A stretch of 64,000 nt of DNA from JADJPO01 sp046330955 (GTDB lineage: Bacteria; Actinomycetota; Actinomycetes; Actinomycetales; Kineosporiaceae): assembly GCA_046330955.1 (NCBI GenBank), contig JAXLRT010000015.1, positions 1 to 64,000 of the forward strand, written 5' to 3'. Position 1 is the stretch's first letter; each line of letters begins with the position of its first letter. The notes beneath the pieces are model-generated. The model made no database searches. It saw only the letters and a program-made list of their open reading frames with translations, and was not told the DNA's origin. Both the position numbers and the translations under genes were made by a program. Of this stretch, positions 26,601-34,655 are shown one piece after another.

Positions 26601-27660
26601 GCACCATCACGGACTGTTCGAGGTCGCCGAGCACGTTGCGGACGTTGCCGGCCACCGCCGCATTCGCGTCCTCGGTGACGGATTGCGACCCGTGCTCGAC
26701 GAGTCCTTGCACGACCTGGCCCAGGCCTGGGACGAGGTGTCCTGGCGGATCAGCCGACTGCGCGACAACCCCGAGTGCGCCGACTCCGAACACGCCGCGG
26801 TCGGTGCGGACGACGACCCCGGGCTAGTCGTCGTCCCGAGCTTCGACCCGAACGAGGACGTCGCGGCGCGGTTCGGCGCGAACCTCGCGCGCGGCGTCCG
26901 GCCCAAGGTGGCGATCCTGCGTGAGCAGGGCGTGAACTCCCACGTGGAGACGGCGTTTGCGTTCGACGTCGCCGGGTTCGACACCTACGACGTCCACATG
27001 ACCGACCTGCAATCCGGCCGGTTCGACCTGAAGGACGTCGTCGGGCTGGTGGCCTGCGGCGGCTTCTCCTACGGCGACACCCTGGGCGCCGGCGAGGGCT
27101 GGGCCCGGTCGGTGCTGTTCAATCCCGCACTGAGCGAGATGTTCTCGACGTTCTTCCACCGTGGCGACACCTTCGGTCTGGGCATCTGCAACGGCTGCCA
27201 GATGTTCGCCGCGCTGGCCGACCTGATCCCGGGGGCGCAGGCGTGGCCGCGGTTCACCCGCAACGTCTCCGAGCAGTACGAGGCGCGCCTCACGCTGGTC
27301 GAGATCCTCGACTCGCCGTCCCTGTTCACCGCGGGCATGGCCGGCTCGCTGATCCCGATCGCGGTCGCCCACGGCGAGGGCTTCGCCAACTTCGCCGCCC
27401 GAGGCGACGCCGGCGCCGTCCAGAAGGTGGCCCGCTTCGCCGACCACCGCGGTGGCCCGGCGACCCGCTACCCGTTCAACCCCAACGGATCCCCCGAGGG
27501 ACTCACGGCGGTCACCACCGACGACGGCCGCTTCACCGCCATGATGCCCCACCCCGAACGCGTCGCCCGCACGGTGCAGTTCTCCTGGACCGACAAACCG
27601 CTGCGCGCCGACAGCCCCTGGCTCCGCATGTTCCGCAACGCCCGCGCCTGGATCGCCTGA
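23692..27660 (+). CDS. purL: Phosphoribosylformylglycinamidine synthase, long single-chain form
   Basis: 1322 residues. It catalyses ATP- and glutamine-dependent conversion of FGAR to FGAM in purine synthesis. The N-terminal PurS-like region (1-170), the linker and catalytic core ([63 protein letters not shown]) and a C-terminal class I glutaminase (about 1065-1322) are all in one chain. The glutaminase has GICNGCQ with nucleophile Cys1166, and PHPE with His1287 and Glu1289. This is the proteobacterial/eukaryotic layout. Most actinobacteria use separate PurS, PurQ and short PurL. All key residues seem intact. The gene is followed 20 nt later by repeat element copy A. Confidence 0.96.
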   Translation: [1322 protein letters not shown]

Positions 27661-27680
27661 CACCCAAGGCAACCCCTCAA

Positions 27681-27739
27681 CAACCTGCTCATGCTCCGCG
27701 GGTGACTGTTCATGCTCCGCAGAGGACGTGTTTGGGGCC
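27681..27739 (+). repeat. ATGCTCCGC intergenic element, copy A (truncated)
   Basis: CAACCTGCTCATGCTCCGCG at 27681 and a second TCATGCTCCGCAGAGGACG unit follow the purL stop. Over about 58 nt it matches copy B at 34512 (shared GACG(T/C)GTTTG(G/T)GGCCC end). The inverted right arm present in copies B and C is missing, and the match stops at about 27739 near the scarred methyltransferase region. A separate GC hairpin (27741-27784) follows. Confidence 0.75.
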
Positions 27740-27862
27740 CCGGCGGCCCCACTGGCGTTGTTCTGCCTGGACGCCGCCCCAGTGAATCGTGGATCCCGAT
27801 CCCGGCCGTTCGCAAGGGCCGGGCGCAAGGCGTGCAGCAGACCCTCGATTTCGATCTGACGG

Positions 27863-29302
27863 GTGAGCGTCGCGACAACCGACCCCGGTTACCTCGTGCT
27901 CGACCCAATCTGCGGCTCAGGCACGACTGCCTACGTGGCGGAACAGTGGGGGCGCCGCTGGATCACCATCGACACCTCCCGCGTGGCGCTCGCGCTTGCT
28001 CGGCAACGGCTGATGGGTGCCAAGTTTCCCCACTACCTTCTCGCCGACTCCGAGGCCGGCCGGCGCAAGGAGTCGGAAGCCAGCGGCAAGCCGCTCCCGC
28101 CCACCCAGACGTCCGGCGATATCCGGCAGGGGTTCGTCGACGAGCGGGTTCAACACATCACCTTGAAGTCGATCGCCAACAACCCCGACATCCGCGAGGG
28201 CATGAGCCGCTCCGAGATCGACGCCGCAATCAAGCGACACGCAGACTTCGAGGTGCTCTACGACCGCGCGTACGAGGACAAGTCGACCGTGCGGCTGACC
28301 GGGCCGTTCACCGTGGAGAGCCTGTCCCCCCACCGGTCACTCGCCTTCGCTCCGGCCACGGACCTCCACGATCGCCGCCCGCCGCGCGAATCGATCACCC
28401 AGCGCGCCGCCGCGATCGACCCCGAGGCGCCGACGTTCGAGCAGACCATCCTCGACAACCTGGTCCGCGACGGCGTCCAGAACGGCCGCCGGTCCGAGCG
28501 GATCGAGTTCGCCACCCTCGATGCGCACGCCGGCACCTACCTGCAGGCGATCGGCGATCGCCGGCTCACGCCGTCCGCGTCCAACGGGTCGGCGGCCGAC
28601 CCTGATGTGGGTGCCCCGCCATCCCGGATCGCGGTCGCGATCGGCCCGCAGTACGGCACGGTCAGCCCCGGCTTCATCAAGGCGGCAGCGCGCGAGGCGA
28701 TCAACACTCCGGATGTCGACCTGCTCTGCGTGCTCGGCTTCGCCTTCGACCCCACCGCGTTGGGGGTGACGGAGGACGACGGCCTGACGGTCGAAGCGAG
28801 CGATGAGGGCTTCGCCAGTGTGGCCGGGTCGCGGCAGCTGGGCCGCATCCCGGTGCTGTTCGTGCGTATGAACGCCGACCTGCTGATGGGTGAGGACTTC
28901 AAGAAGACCGGTGCCGACAACCTCTTCACCGTCTTCGGCGAGCCCGATATCGAGATCACGACCACGGACGACGATCAAGTCGTTGTGAAGCTGCGCGGGG
29001 TCGATGTCTACGACCCGACCACGGGTGAGGTCCGCAGCGGCGCCACCGACCAGGTCGCCCTCTGGATGATCGACACTGCCTACAACGAGGAGAGCTTCTT
29101 CGTCCGCCACTGCTACTTCACCGGCGGCAACGACCCCTTCAAGCGGCTCAAGACGGCGCTCAAGGCGGACATCGACGCGGACGCCTGGGCGTCCCTGTAC
29201 TCCTCGGTGTCACGACCGTTCGACCGGCCCGACTCTGGCAAGATCGCGGTCAAGGTGATCAACGACTACGGCGATGAGGTGATGAAGGTCTTCGATGTTG
29301 AA
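27863..29302 (+). pseudogene. 3' portion of a site-specific DNA (adenine) methyltransferase
   Basis: The readable part starts VATTDPGYLVLDPICGSGTT, which carries the DPxxGSGTT SAM-binding motif that normally lies well inside beta-class methyltransferases. It continues with YVAEQWGRRWITIDTSRVAL and a long C-terminal region (RLMGAKFPHYLLADSEAG, VKVINDYGDEVMKVFDV) typical of Type III Mod-like enzymes. An in-frame stop precedes the first GTG, and the N-terminal half, including the DPPY catalytic motif, is absent. At the 3' end the expected stop is lost: sequence passes at about 29291-29302 into the reverse complement of a DUF4411 gene. Both ends are therefore deletion junctions. No restriction subunit is nearby. 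Confidence 0.82.
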
Positions 29303-29356
29303 CCCGTAGTAGCGGTTCTTCGCCGTGATCAACACATCGGCGTCCACCAGGTACAT
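29210..29356 (-). pseudogene. 5' fragment of a DUF4411 (PIN-like) gene fused to methyltransferase antisense
   Basis: ATG 29356 overlaps the stop of the ImmA-type gene (TGATG). The first 20 codons, MYLVDADVLITAKNRYYGFN, are the N-terminus of DUF4411 proteins, the usual partner of XRE-ImmA/IrrE genes. From about 29296 the frame runs through antisense methyltransferase sequence and stops at 29210 (48 codons in all). The PIN-like toxin domain is missing. Confidence 0.75.
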
Positions 29357-30513
29357 CAGGCGACCCCGAGCCGGTGGCTGAGCTCCTCGAACGCCGAGGT
29401 CTTCTTGAAGCCCAGCAAGCGAAACGCCTCGCCATACAGCGTGCGGCCCTCGAGGGTGTCCGCGATGAGGGCGCTGGCGAAGCGCTTGCTGACGCGTATC
29501 GGGTGGGTGGTGTAGAAGTTGCCGCCGCTCGCGCGCTCGGCCGCCAGCGCCATGATGCGCCGCAACTCGGTGTCGTACGCCTCGCGGAACAACGACCGCG
29601 AGATCAGCCCGGCGTCGAGGATCCGGCGCAGGATCACGAGGGTGCTGACCTTGTAGAGGCGCGCCAATCGCTGCAGTTCATCGGACAGACCGGCGTTCGC
29701 ATCGAACGCGTCGCGAACCGAGTCGATGGGAACAAGCAGTTCGGCGGCCACCTGGTTGCACCAACGCTCGGTATGACTGTCGCCGGACAACGCGGCCAGG
29801 TCGGGTCTGGACACGCCCGACCCACCCAGGGCCTGGTGCGCCAGCTCATGAGCCAGCGAGAAGACTTGCGCGGCCTTGGTGTCGGCGCCGTTGATGAAGA
29901 TCAGCGGCGCGAGGGGGTCGACCAGCGAGAACCCGCGGAACTCCTGGGGATCGAGCTTGCGATGGCTGTTCGTCCCTACTACCCCATTGATCATCACCAG
30001 CACGCCCGCGGCCTCGGTCTGCTCCCTCAACTTTTCGACAGCCTGGGTCCACGTCGGGAACTCGGCGCGACGGTCCAGTCCGAAGCCCAGCTGATCGCGC
30101 AAGGCAGCCGCAACATCAAGAGGGTCGTCAGCGAGCGTCCATGCCCCTACGAAGAGCACTGGCTCGAGTCCCTGGGCCTCGGCATACCCCCGGAACCACT
30201 CTTGCCGTTGCTCGCACGAGTAGATCGTGTCCAGCAGATCAGGGGTCGGTGTCCGCAGCGGTTGATCCGCGATCGTGCGGAAGTCCGGGATCGGCAGCTG
30301 CTCGGTCGGGGGGCTCTGGAGGAAGAAGAAGCCCACGGGTGTGCGGGTGGCTCGTGCGTATGCCTCCAGCTGACGCATCGTGGGCCCAAGAGCACCGGAC
30401 TCCCAAGCACCCAGCTTCGGGAACTGTCGGGCCAACTCGGCAAGCGTGAGCCCAGCCCGGTCGCGAGCCCATCGCAACATCTCGGGGCGAACGTCCAGCC
30501 TGGTTGGTGGCAT
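29356..30513 (-). CDS. XRE-family HTH and ImmA/IrrE metallopeptidase-domain protein
   Basis: 385 residues from ATG 30513 with the strong site GAGGAGGGGAG. The N-terminal helix-turn-helix reads MLRWARDRAGLTLAELARQF then LGAWESGALGPTMRQLEAYA (about 11-50). The C-terminal ImmA/IrrE zinc-peptidase domain has VFSLAHELAHQALGG with the HExxH motif (about 243) and the downstream ERWCNQVAAELLVP helix carrying the third ligand. Homologues pair with DUF4411 genes as toxin-antitoxin-like modules. Here the partner is reduced to 20 codons, so this appears to be an orphan antitoxin or regulator. Confidence 0.85.
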   Translation of the reverse strand: MPPTRLDVRPEMLRWARDRAGLTLAELARQFPKLGAWESGALGPTMRQLEAYARATRTPVGFFFLQSPPTEQLPIPDFRTIADQPLRTPTPDLLDTIYSCEQRQEWFRGYAEAQGLEPVLFVGAWTLADDPLDVAAALRDQLGFGLDRRAEFPTWTQAVEKLREQTEAAGVLVMINGVVGTNSHRKLDPQEFRGFSLVDPLAPLIFINGADTKAAQVFSLAHELAHQALGGSGVSRPDLAALSGDSHTERWCNQVAAELLVPIDSVRDAFDANAGLSDELQRLARLYKVSTLVILRRILDAGLISRSLFREAYDTELRRIMALAAERASGGNFYTTHPIRVSKRFASALIADTLEGRTLYGEAFRLLGFKKTSAFEELSHRLGVA

Positions 30514-30737
30514 CTCCCCTCCTCGACCTGCTCGTCGGGACCGAAGCGACCCGCACTCTTCAGAATAGGCACGGCTGTCCATCGCTGGGGGTTACCCGAG
30601 AGCCCAGAACCGCCGCGCGCCCCGGTACTTCGAGCGGCTGCCACACGCCGAACGATCCTTCCATCAGGTTCACGCCGCTCGGTTGTTCTGCTGATAGCTC
30701 AGCGCGCCACGCAGGCGTGATCCATGGCGTCGGTAGC

Positions 30738-31589
30738 GTGCCGATCGTGCTCGTCTCCGAAGTCCGTCTCCTGAAGTGGACCCTCCTCGCCGGCGTGTGC
30801 GGGGCAGCCGCCTACGCATTGGCGATCATCGCCCCCGCACCGGACGCGCTCGGTACTCGTGGCTGGGTACTCGTCGTCGTGGGCGCTGTGCTGTCCCTCG
30901 GCGCCATCGTCCTGTCTGCTCGGGAGCAGATCGGGCGACATCGACGGCTGCTCGATGCCGAGTCGGCGGCGGCTGCGGCCCGAAAGCAGCTGGCCACCAC
31001 CTTTCAGGACGCACTGGCCCCCGTTGCGCAACACATGGCAAGAGTGGCGGCCGACACGGCACCCGAGCGGCGCGAGTCCCTGCAAGCGCAGAGTGTCAGC
31101 AAGGTCTTGGCGGCTGCGGTGCAACTCGCGGATGTGAACCGGGCGCGAGCATGCTGGTTCGACCTGGTCGAGGGCAGTCCGCGCACGTTGATCCCGAGGG
31201 ACCATCACGGCCGGGACACCGGTCCGACAACGGAGTTCACCGATGGCTGCGGGGAGGGCATCGACGTCTTCCGAATGTTGGATCGAGGAGAAGGGCGCTA
31301 CGTCGCGGACGTGGACTGCGCGCCGCCACCGGATTGGGACAGCAACCGCAAGCGGACCTACAAGGCATTCATCCGGGTGCCGGTAGGCACCTCGGGACGA
31401 TGCTTCGGCATGCTGACCCTGGACACCACAGAGCCATCGGACCTCAGTGGCGATGTCGTGCCTTCGATGAAGCTCCTCGGTCACCTCCTGGCCGTCGCCA
31501 TGGGTATGACTCGATCGGCTGCGGTCGTGGACGTGCGGCCGGACGACGAGCGACTCGAGGGGCAGGCGCTCGGCAGGGCGGCTGGCTGA
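30738..31589 (+). CDS. Membrane-anchored GAF-domain protein
   Basis: 283 residues if GTG 30738 is used (GTG 30747 is possible; no strong ribosome site). Two N-terminal membrane helices, WTLLAGVCGAAAYALAIIAP and WVLVVVGAVLSLGAIVLSA, are followed by a helical linker (EQIGRHRRLLDAESAAAAAR). A GAF-like domain follows (about 120-265; VNRARACWFDLVEGSPRTLI, YKAFIRVPVGTSGRCFGMLT, LLGHLLAVAMGM). There is no kinase, GGDEF or DNA-binding output domain. Ligand and partner unknown. It may have worked with the neighbouring HTH-GHKL protein, whose gene is broken. Confidence 0.65.
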   Translation: MPIVLVSEVRLLKWTLLAGVCGAAAYALAIIAPAPDALGTRGWVLVVVGAVLSLGAIVLSAREQIGRHRRLLDAESAAAAARKQLATTFQDALAPVAQHMARVAADTAPERRESLQAQSVSKVLAAAVQLADVNRARACWFDLVEGSPRTLIPRDHHGRDTGPTTEFTDGCGEGIDVFRMLDRGEGRYVADVDCAPPPDWDSNRKRTYKAFIRVPVGTSGRCFGMLTLDTTEPSDLSGDVVPSMKLLGHLLAVAMGMTRSAAVVDVRPDDERLEGQALGRAAG

Positions 31590-31647
31590 CCAGGTCGATC
31601 TGTCTTCGCGCAGGGCGGTGTAGCCAGAGCAGAAACTGCAATCAAGA

Positions 31648-31672
31648 CTGTAGTTTCCCGTCAAAACTACAG
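31648..31672. promoter_or_regulatory. Inverted repeat upstream of the HTH-GHKL gene remnant
   Basis: CTGTAGTTT (31648-31656) and AAACTACAG (31664-31672) are perfect arms around a 7-nt loop. It lies after the GAF gene and 26 nt before the ATG of the HTH gene, so it may be an operator bound by that HTH protein or a weak terminator. Confidence 0.4.
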
Positions 31673-31698
31673 CCCTGAGTGGAGATTCTGAGGTCAGG

Positions 31699-32618
31699 AT
31701 GCCGCGTGAATTACCAGAATCGGTGCGAATCGCGGAGGTCTCCCGCGAGCTGGGGCTCTCCGCGTCCCGCATTCGTCAGCTGGCGGACAGCGGCGTCATC
31801 CCGTGCCGTCGGACCTCGGGGGGGCACCGCCTCTTCGATCTCGACGCCGTCCGGGAAGCCCTGGCACGCAGCAGGTTGGCTGGGGCGGAGCTCGTCGGCG
31901 CGGAAACTCAACCCACGTGGCAACGCCGGCTCACCCTGCTCGGTCTGGCCGAACACGAGGTCTGGCCGAACACGAGGTCGGGCGGCGGATGATCTCGGGC
32001 TGGACGTCGGCAGCCCTGCCGGTCGCATCATGGCCTACGCGTTCCAGCAGATGCTGAACAACGCGATCGACCACTCCCGCAGCGAGACGGCCACCATTCG
32101 GTGGTGGGTCGACGAGCAGCAGTGGGCCTTGGACATCACCGACCAGGGCGTCGGCGTCTACGCCAACCTTCGGGACGGACTGCAGCTGGCGAATGAGTTC
32201 GAAGCCGTGCAGGAACTGTCCAAGGGCAAGCAGACGACGGATCCGGCTCGTCATACCGGCGAAGGGGTCTTCTTCACCTCGAGGGTGGTCGACCTCTTCC
32301 GCCTGTCATCGTTGGGGGTCCGCTGGACGGTGGACAACCTGCGAGGCGACACGGCGCTCGGCACCGCGGGCATCGCCGTGGGCACCTCGGTCTTCTGCCC
32401 GATCGACCCTCGAACCGATCGGATGCTCGCGACGGTATTCCGCGAGTTCACCGAGGATCATGCGTTCATCCGGACCCGCCCGGTGGTCAAGCTGTTCGAG
32501 ATCGGCACCGAGTTCGTCTCCCGTAGTGAGGCACGTCGGCACGCGAGTGATCCCCGTCAACATGAACCCGGCCGTCGACTTCATGGTCCGGCGAGGGCTG
32601 CGTCGGACGGAGGCCTGA
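31699..32618 (+). pseudogene. Broken MerR-like HTH / GHKL ATPase / STAS-like (DUF4325) gene
   Basis: Frame 1 from ATG 31699 encodes a MerR/excisionase-type HTH (VRIAEVSRELGLSASRIRQL then GVIPCRRTSGGHRLFDLDAV). A 17-bp tandem duplication (CTGGCCGAACACGAGGT twice, about 31947-31980) and at least one further indel shift the frame. The next frame encodes a GHKL ATPase domain (AYAFQQMLNNAIDHSRSETA, DITDQGVGVYANLRDG, HTGEGVFFTSRVVDLF), which has the N, G1 and G2 boxes. A STAS-like DUF4325 domain begins at VVKLFEIGTEFVSRSEARR, but its core is deleted near 32535 and only the end VIPVNMNPAVDFMVRRGL remains. The protein cannot be made whole. Confidence 0.8.
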
Positions 32619-32638
32619 GGGGTGGGGCCGCCCCGGCC

Positions 32639-34441
32639 TCAGGCCCCCGGTGGGTGCCGCCCCGCGATCGGAGCCGTGCCGAACAGCGCCCGGACGGCGG
32701 CCGCCGATACGGCCGGGTGCGGCACCGCGGGATGGGTCAGACCGGCCCGTTGCTGGGCGAAGGCCTGCAGCACGGTGAGGGTCACCGTGTCGACCAGCCG
32801 CTGCGTCCGCGGACCCACGGTCTGCAACGGGCAGCTGTCGTCGACGTGGCAGGCCCAGTAGGTCGTCCCGGCCGCGAAAACCCCTGCGCCCGAGGGGGTC
32901 GAGTAGTACGACGTGGTGAACGTCGGTGACTCGTTCTCACCTCGGCCGGTGAAGGCACCCTCCAGGACGACGTCCACCCCCGGCGGACCGGCGGGCGCCG
33001 TAGTGCCGGGCCGGACGGCGTCCACCTCGTTGCCGACCCACCGCGGGATCACCGCGCCGTCCGTCAGCCCGGTGCCGTGCACCACCCACGAGGCGGCGTC
33101 CATCACACGCGCCGGGCCGAAGACACTGACCCCCGAGAACCGCGCTCCGACCAGCTGGCTCTCGTCGCGGCGCAGCGGCGCATCGGCCCACCGCACCGTC
33201 GCCTGGAACGGCTGCGCGGGCGCCAGGGGATCGATCGTGGCCTGGCGGTAGACCACCTGGGACAGCGCCCTGCCCGCGGCGTCCCGGGTGATCCGCAGGT
33301 GCCAGTACACCTCGTTGGCACCGAGGAAGGCGATGTTCACCCCGGCGTTGCGAGCGGCCTCGACCCCGTCGTACATCCGCGCCGTCCAGTACTCGCTGTG
33401 CCCCGGCACCACGATCCCGTGGTGGTGCAGCAGGGTCGAGGGGTTGGCATCGACGGCGGTGGCGGTGGTGTAGTCGGTGGCCAGCCCGTGCTGGGCGAGG
33501 AAGCGCACCAGCGGCAGGTCCATCGAGGCCAGCTGCTGCAACCCGGTGCCGATCAGCGGCCGCTCCTCCGACACCGTGTAGGCGCGGTCGGCGTATTCCT
33601 GGGCATGGGTGGTGCCGCGGCCGCCGTACTGGCTGGCCCCGCCCATCGGGTTGTAGGCCTGCCAGGTGGTGTCGGCGGCCATGAACAGCAGCGGCGCGTG
33701 CGTGCCGTCCGAGCGCACCACCAGTGGAGCGACGGCACCGCTCGTCGAGCCCGGCGGGACGGCCGCGATCAGGTAGACCCCCGGCGTCCAGGACGGCGTC
33801 ACCGGCAGTTGCGCCCGGACCGGCCAGTTCAGCGCGACCGTGCGTTCGATCCCGGGGCGCAAGCGCACCGGCTCGCCGGTGGCCGAGATCGGCCCCGACT
33901 GCCACACCAGCCGGGCGCCCGCGCCGCCGTACCAGCCCACCCGGTAGGCCAGCAGCCGGACGCCGCCGCCGCGCCCGCCCAGGTGTACCCCGACCGAGGT
34001 GCCACAGGTGGTGCTGGCGGCGTCCAGGTAGAGCTGTACCGGCCAGTGCGCCGCGGTGTTCACGTCGGGTCGCCACGAGGCATCCCCGGGCAGGGCGTTC
34101 TCGGCGCGCATCCCGGCCGGGGTGAGGGCCCGCTCGGCCGCGGCGCGGCACACGGGGCTCACCGTGGGCAGCGCGAGCAGGTCGGACGGCATCCGCACGC
34201 GTAGCGATGCGGCGTAATTGGTTGCGGTCGAAGCGGTTTCAGATGGCCCTGGTACCGGCACGCCGGACCCGACACCCTGATCGGATGGACCGCCGGAGGT
34301 CACCACTGTTGCGGCGCCCACGCCCAGCGCCGTGACCATCGAGCCGGTGACCACCCACCGGACAAGACGTGAACCGAGCACCCCGGTGCGCTGGGCGTTC
34401 GCCCGACCCGACCGTGGCCTCCAACCCCGAATGGTTACCAC
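32639..34441 (-). CDS. Secreted N,N-dimethylformamidase beta-subunit-like protein, paralogue 1
   Basis: 600 residues (GTG 34441; GTG 34381 is an alternative). The hydrophobic segment WVVTGSMVTALGVGAATVV acts as signal or anchor. VPGHSEYWTARMYDGVEAAR and NAGVNIAFLGANEVYWHLRI match the C-terminal domain named after the DMFase beta subunit, and earlier LLAYRVGWYGGAGARLVWQS and YNPMGGASQYGGRG are also family-like. The known DMFase uses an Fe site, but whether these secreted actinobacterial relatives hydrolyse amides is unknown. It is about 60% identical by eye to the next gene (34656-36458) and probably arose by tandem duplication. Confidence 0.72.
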   Translation of the reverse strand: MVTIRGWRPRSGRANAQRTGVLGSRLVRWVVTGSMVTALGVGAATVVTSGGPSDQGVGSGVPVPGPSETASTATNYAASLRVRMPSDLLALPTVSPVCRAAAERALTPAGMRAENALPGDASWRPDVNTAAHWPVQLYLDAASTTCGTSVGVHLGGRGGGVRLLAYRVGWYGGAGARLVWQSGPISATGEPVRLRPGIERTVALNWPVRAQLPVTPSWTPGVYLIAAVPPGSTSGAVAPLVVRSDGTHAPLLFMAADTTWQAYNPMGGASQYGGRGTTHAQEYADRAYTVSEERPLIGTGLQQLASMDLPLVRFLAQHGLATDYTTATAVDANPSTLLHHHGIVVPGHSEYWTARMYDGVEAARNAGVNIAFLGANEVYWHLRITRDAAGRALSQVVYRQATIDPLAPAQPFQATVRWADAPLRRDESQLVGARFSGVSVFGPARVMDAASWVVHGTGLTDGAVIPRWVGNEVDAVRPGTTAPAGPPGVDVVLEGAFTGRGENESPTFTTSYYSTPSGAGVFAAGTTYWACHVDDSCPLQTVGPRTQRLVDTVTLTVLQAFAQQRAGLTHPAVPHPAVSAAAVRALFGTAPIAGRHPPGA

Positions 34442-34511
34442 GACCGCAGCCTGCGTCCACCACCTGAACAGACCCTGTGAACTCCCTGTACGCCTGCTCT
34501 GACCCCCACTC

Positions 34512-34616
34512 CCAACCCGCTCATGCTCCGCGGGCGACCAGTCATGCTCCGCAGGGGACGCGTTTGTGGCCCGTATCGGACGCGAGAGTCGTCACCCACG
34601 GAGCATGAGCAGGTTC
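34512..34616. repeat. ATGCTCCGC intergenic element, copy B (complete)
   Basis: Left arm AACCCGCTCATGCTCCG is answered by CGGAGCATGAGCAGGTT at 34599-34615, a 17-bp inverted repeat with one mismatch position. Inside lie a second TCATGCTCCGC unit and the pieces GGACGCGTTTGTGGCCC and GACGCGAGAGTCGTCACCC. It sits between the two paralogous secreted genes, downstream of the second one. Confidence 0.8.
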
Positions 34617-34655
34617 AGCGGGGTGAGTGGGACGACGTGAGCGGGGGTGCGAAGG

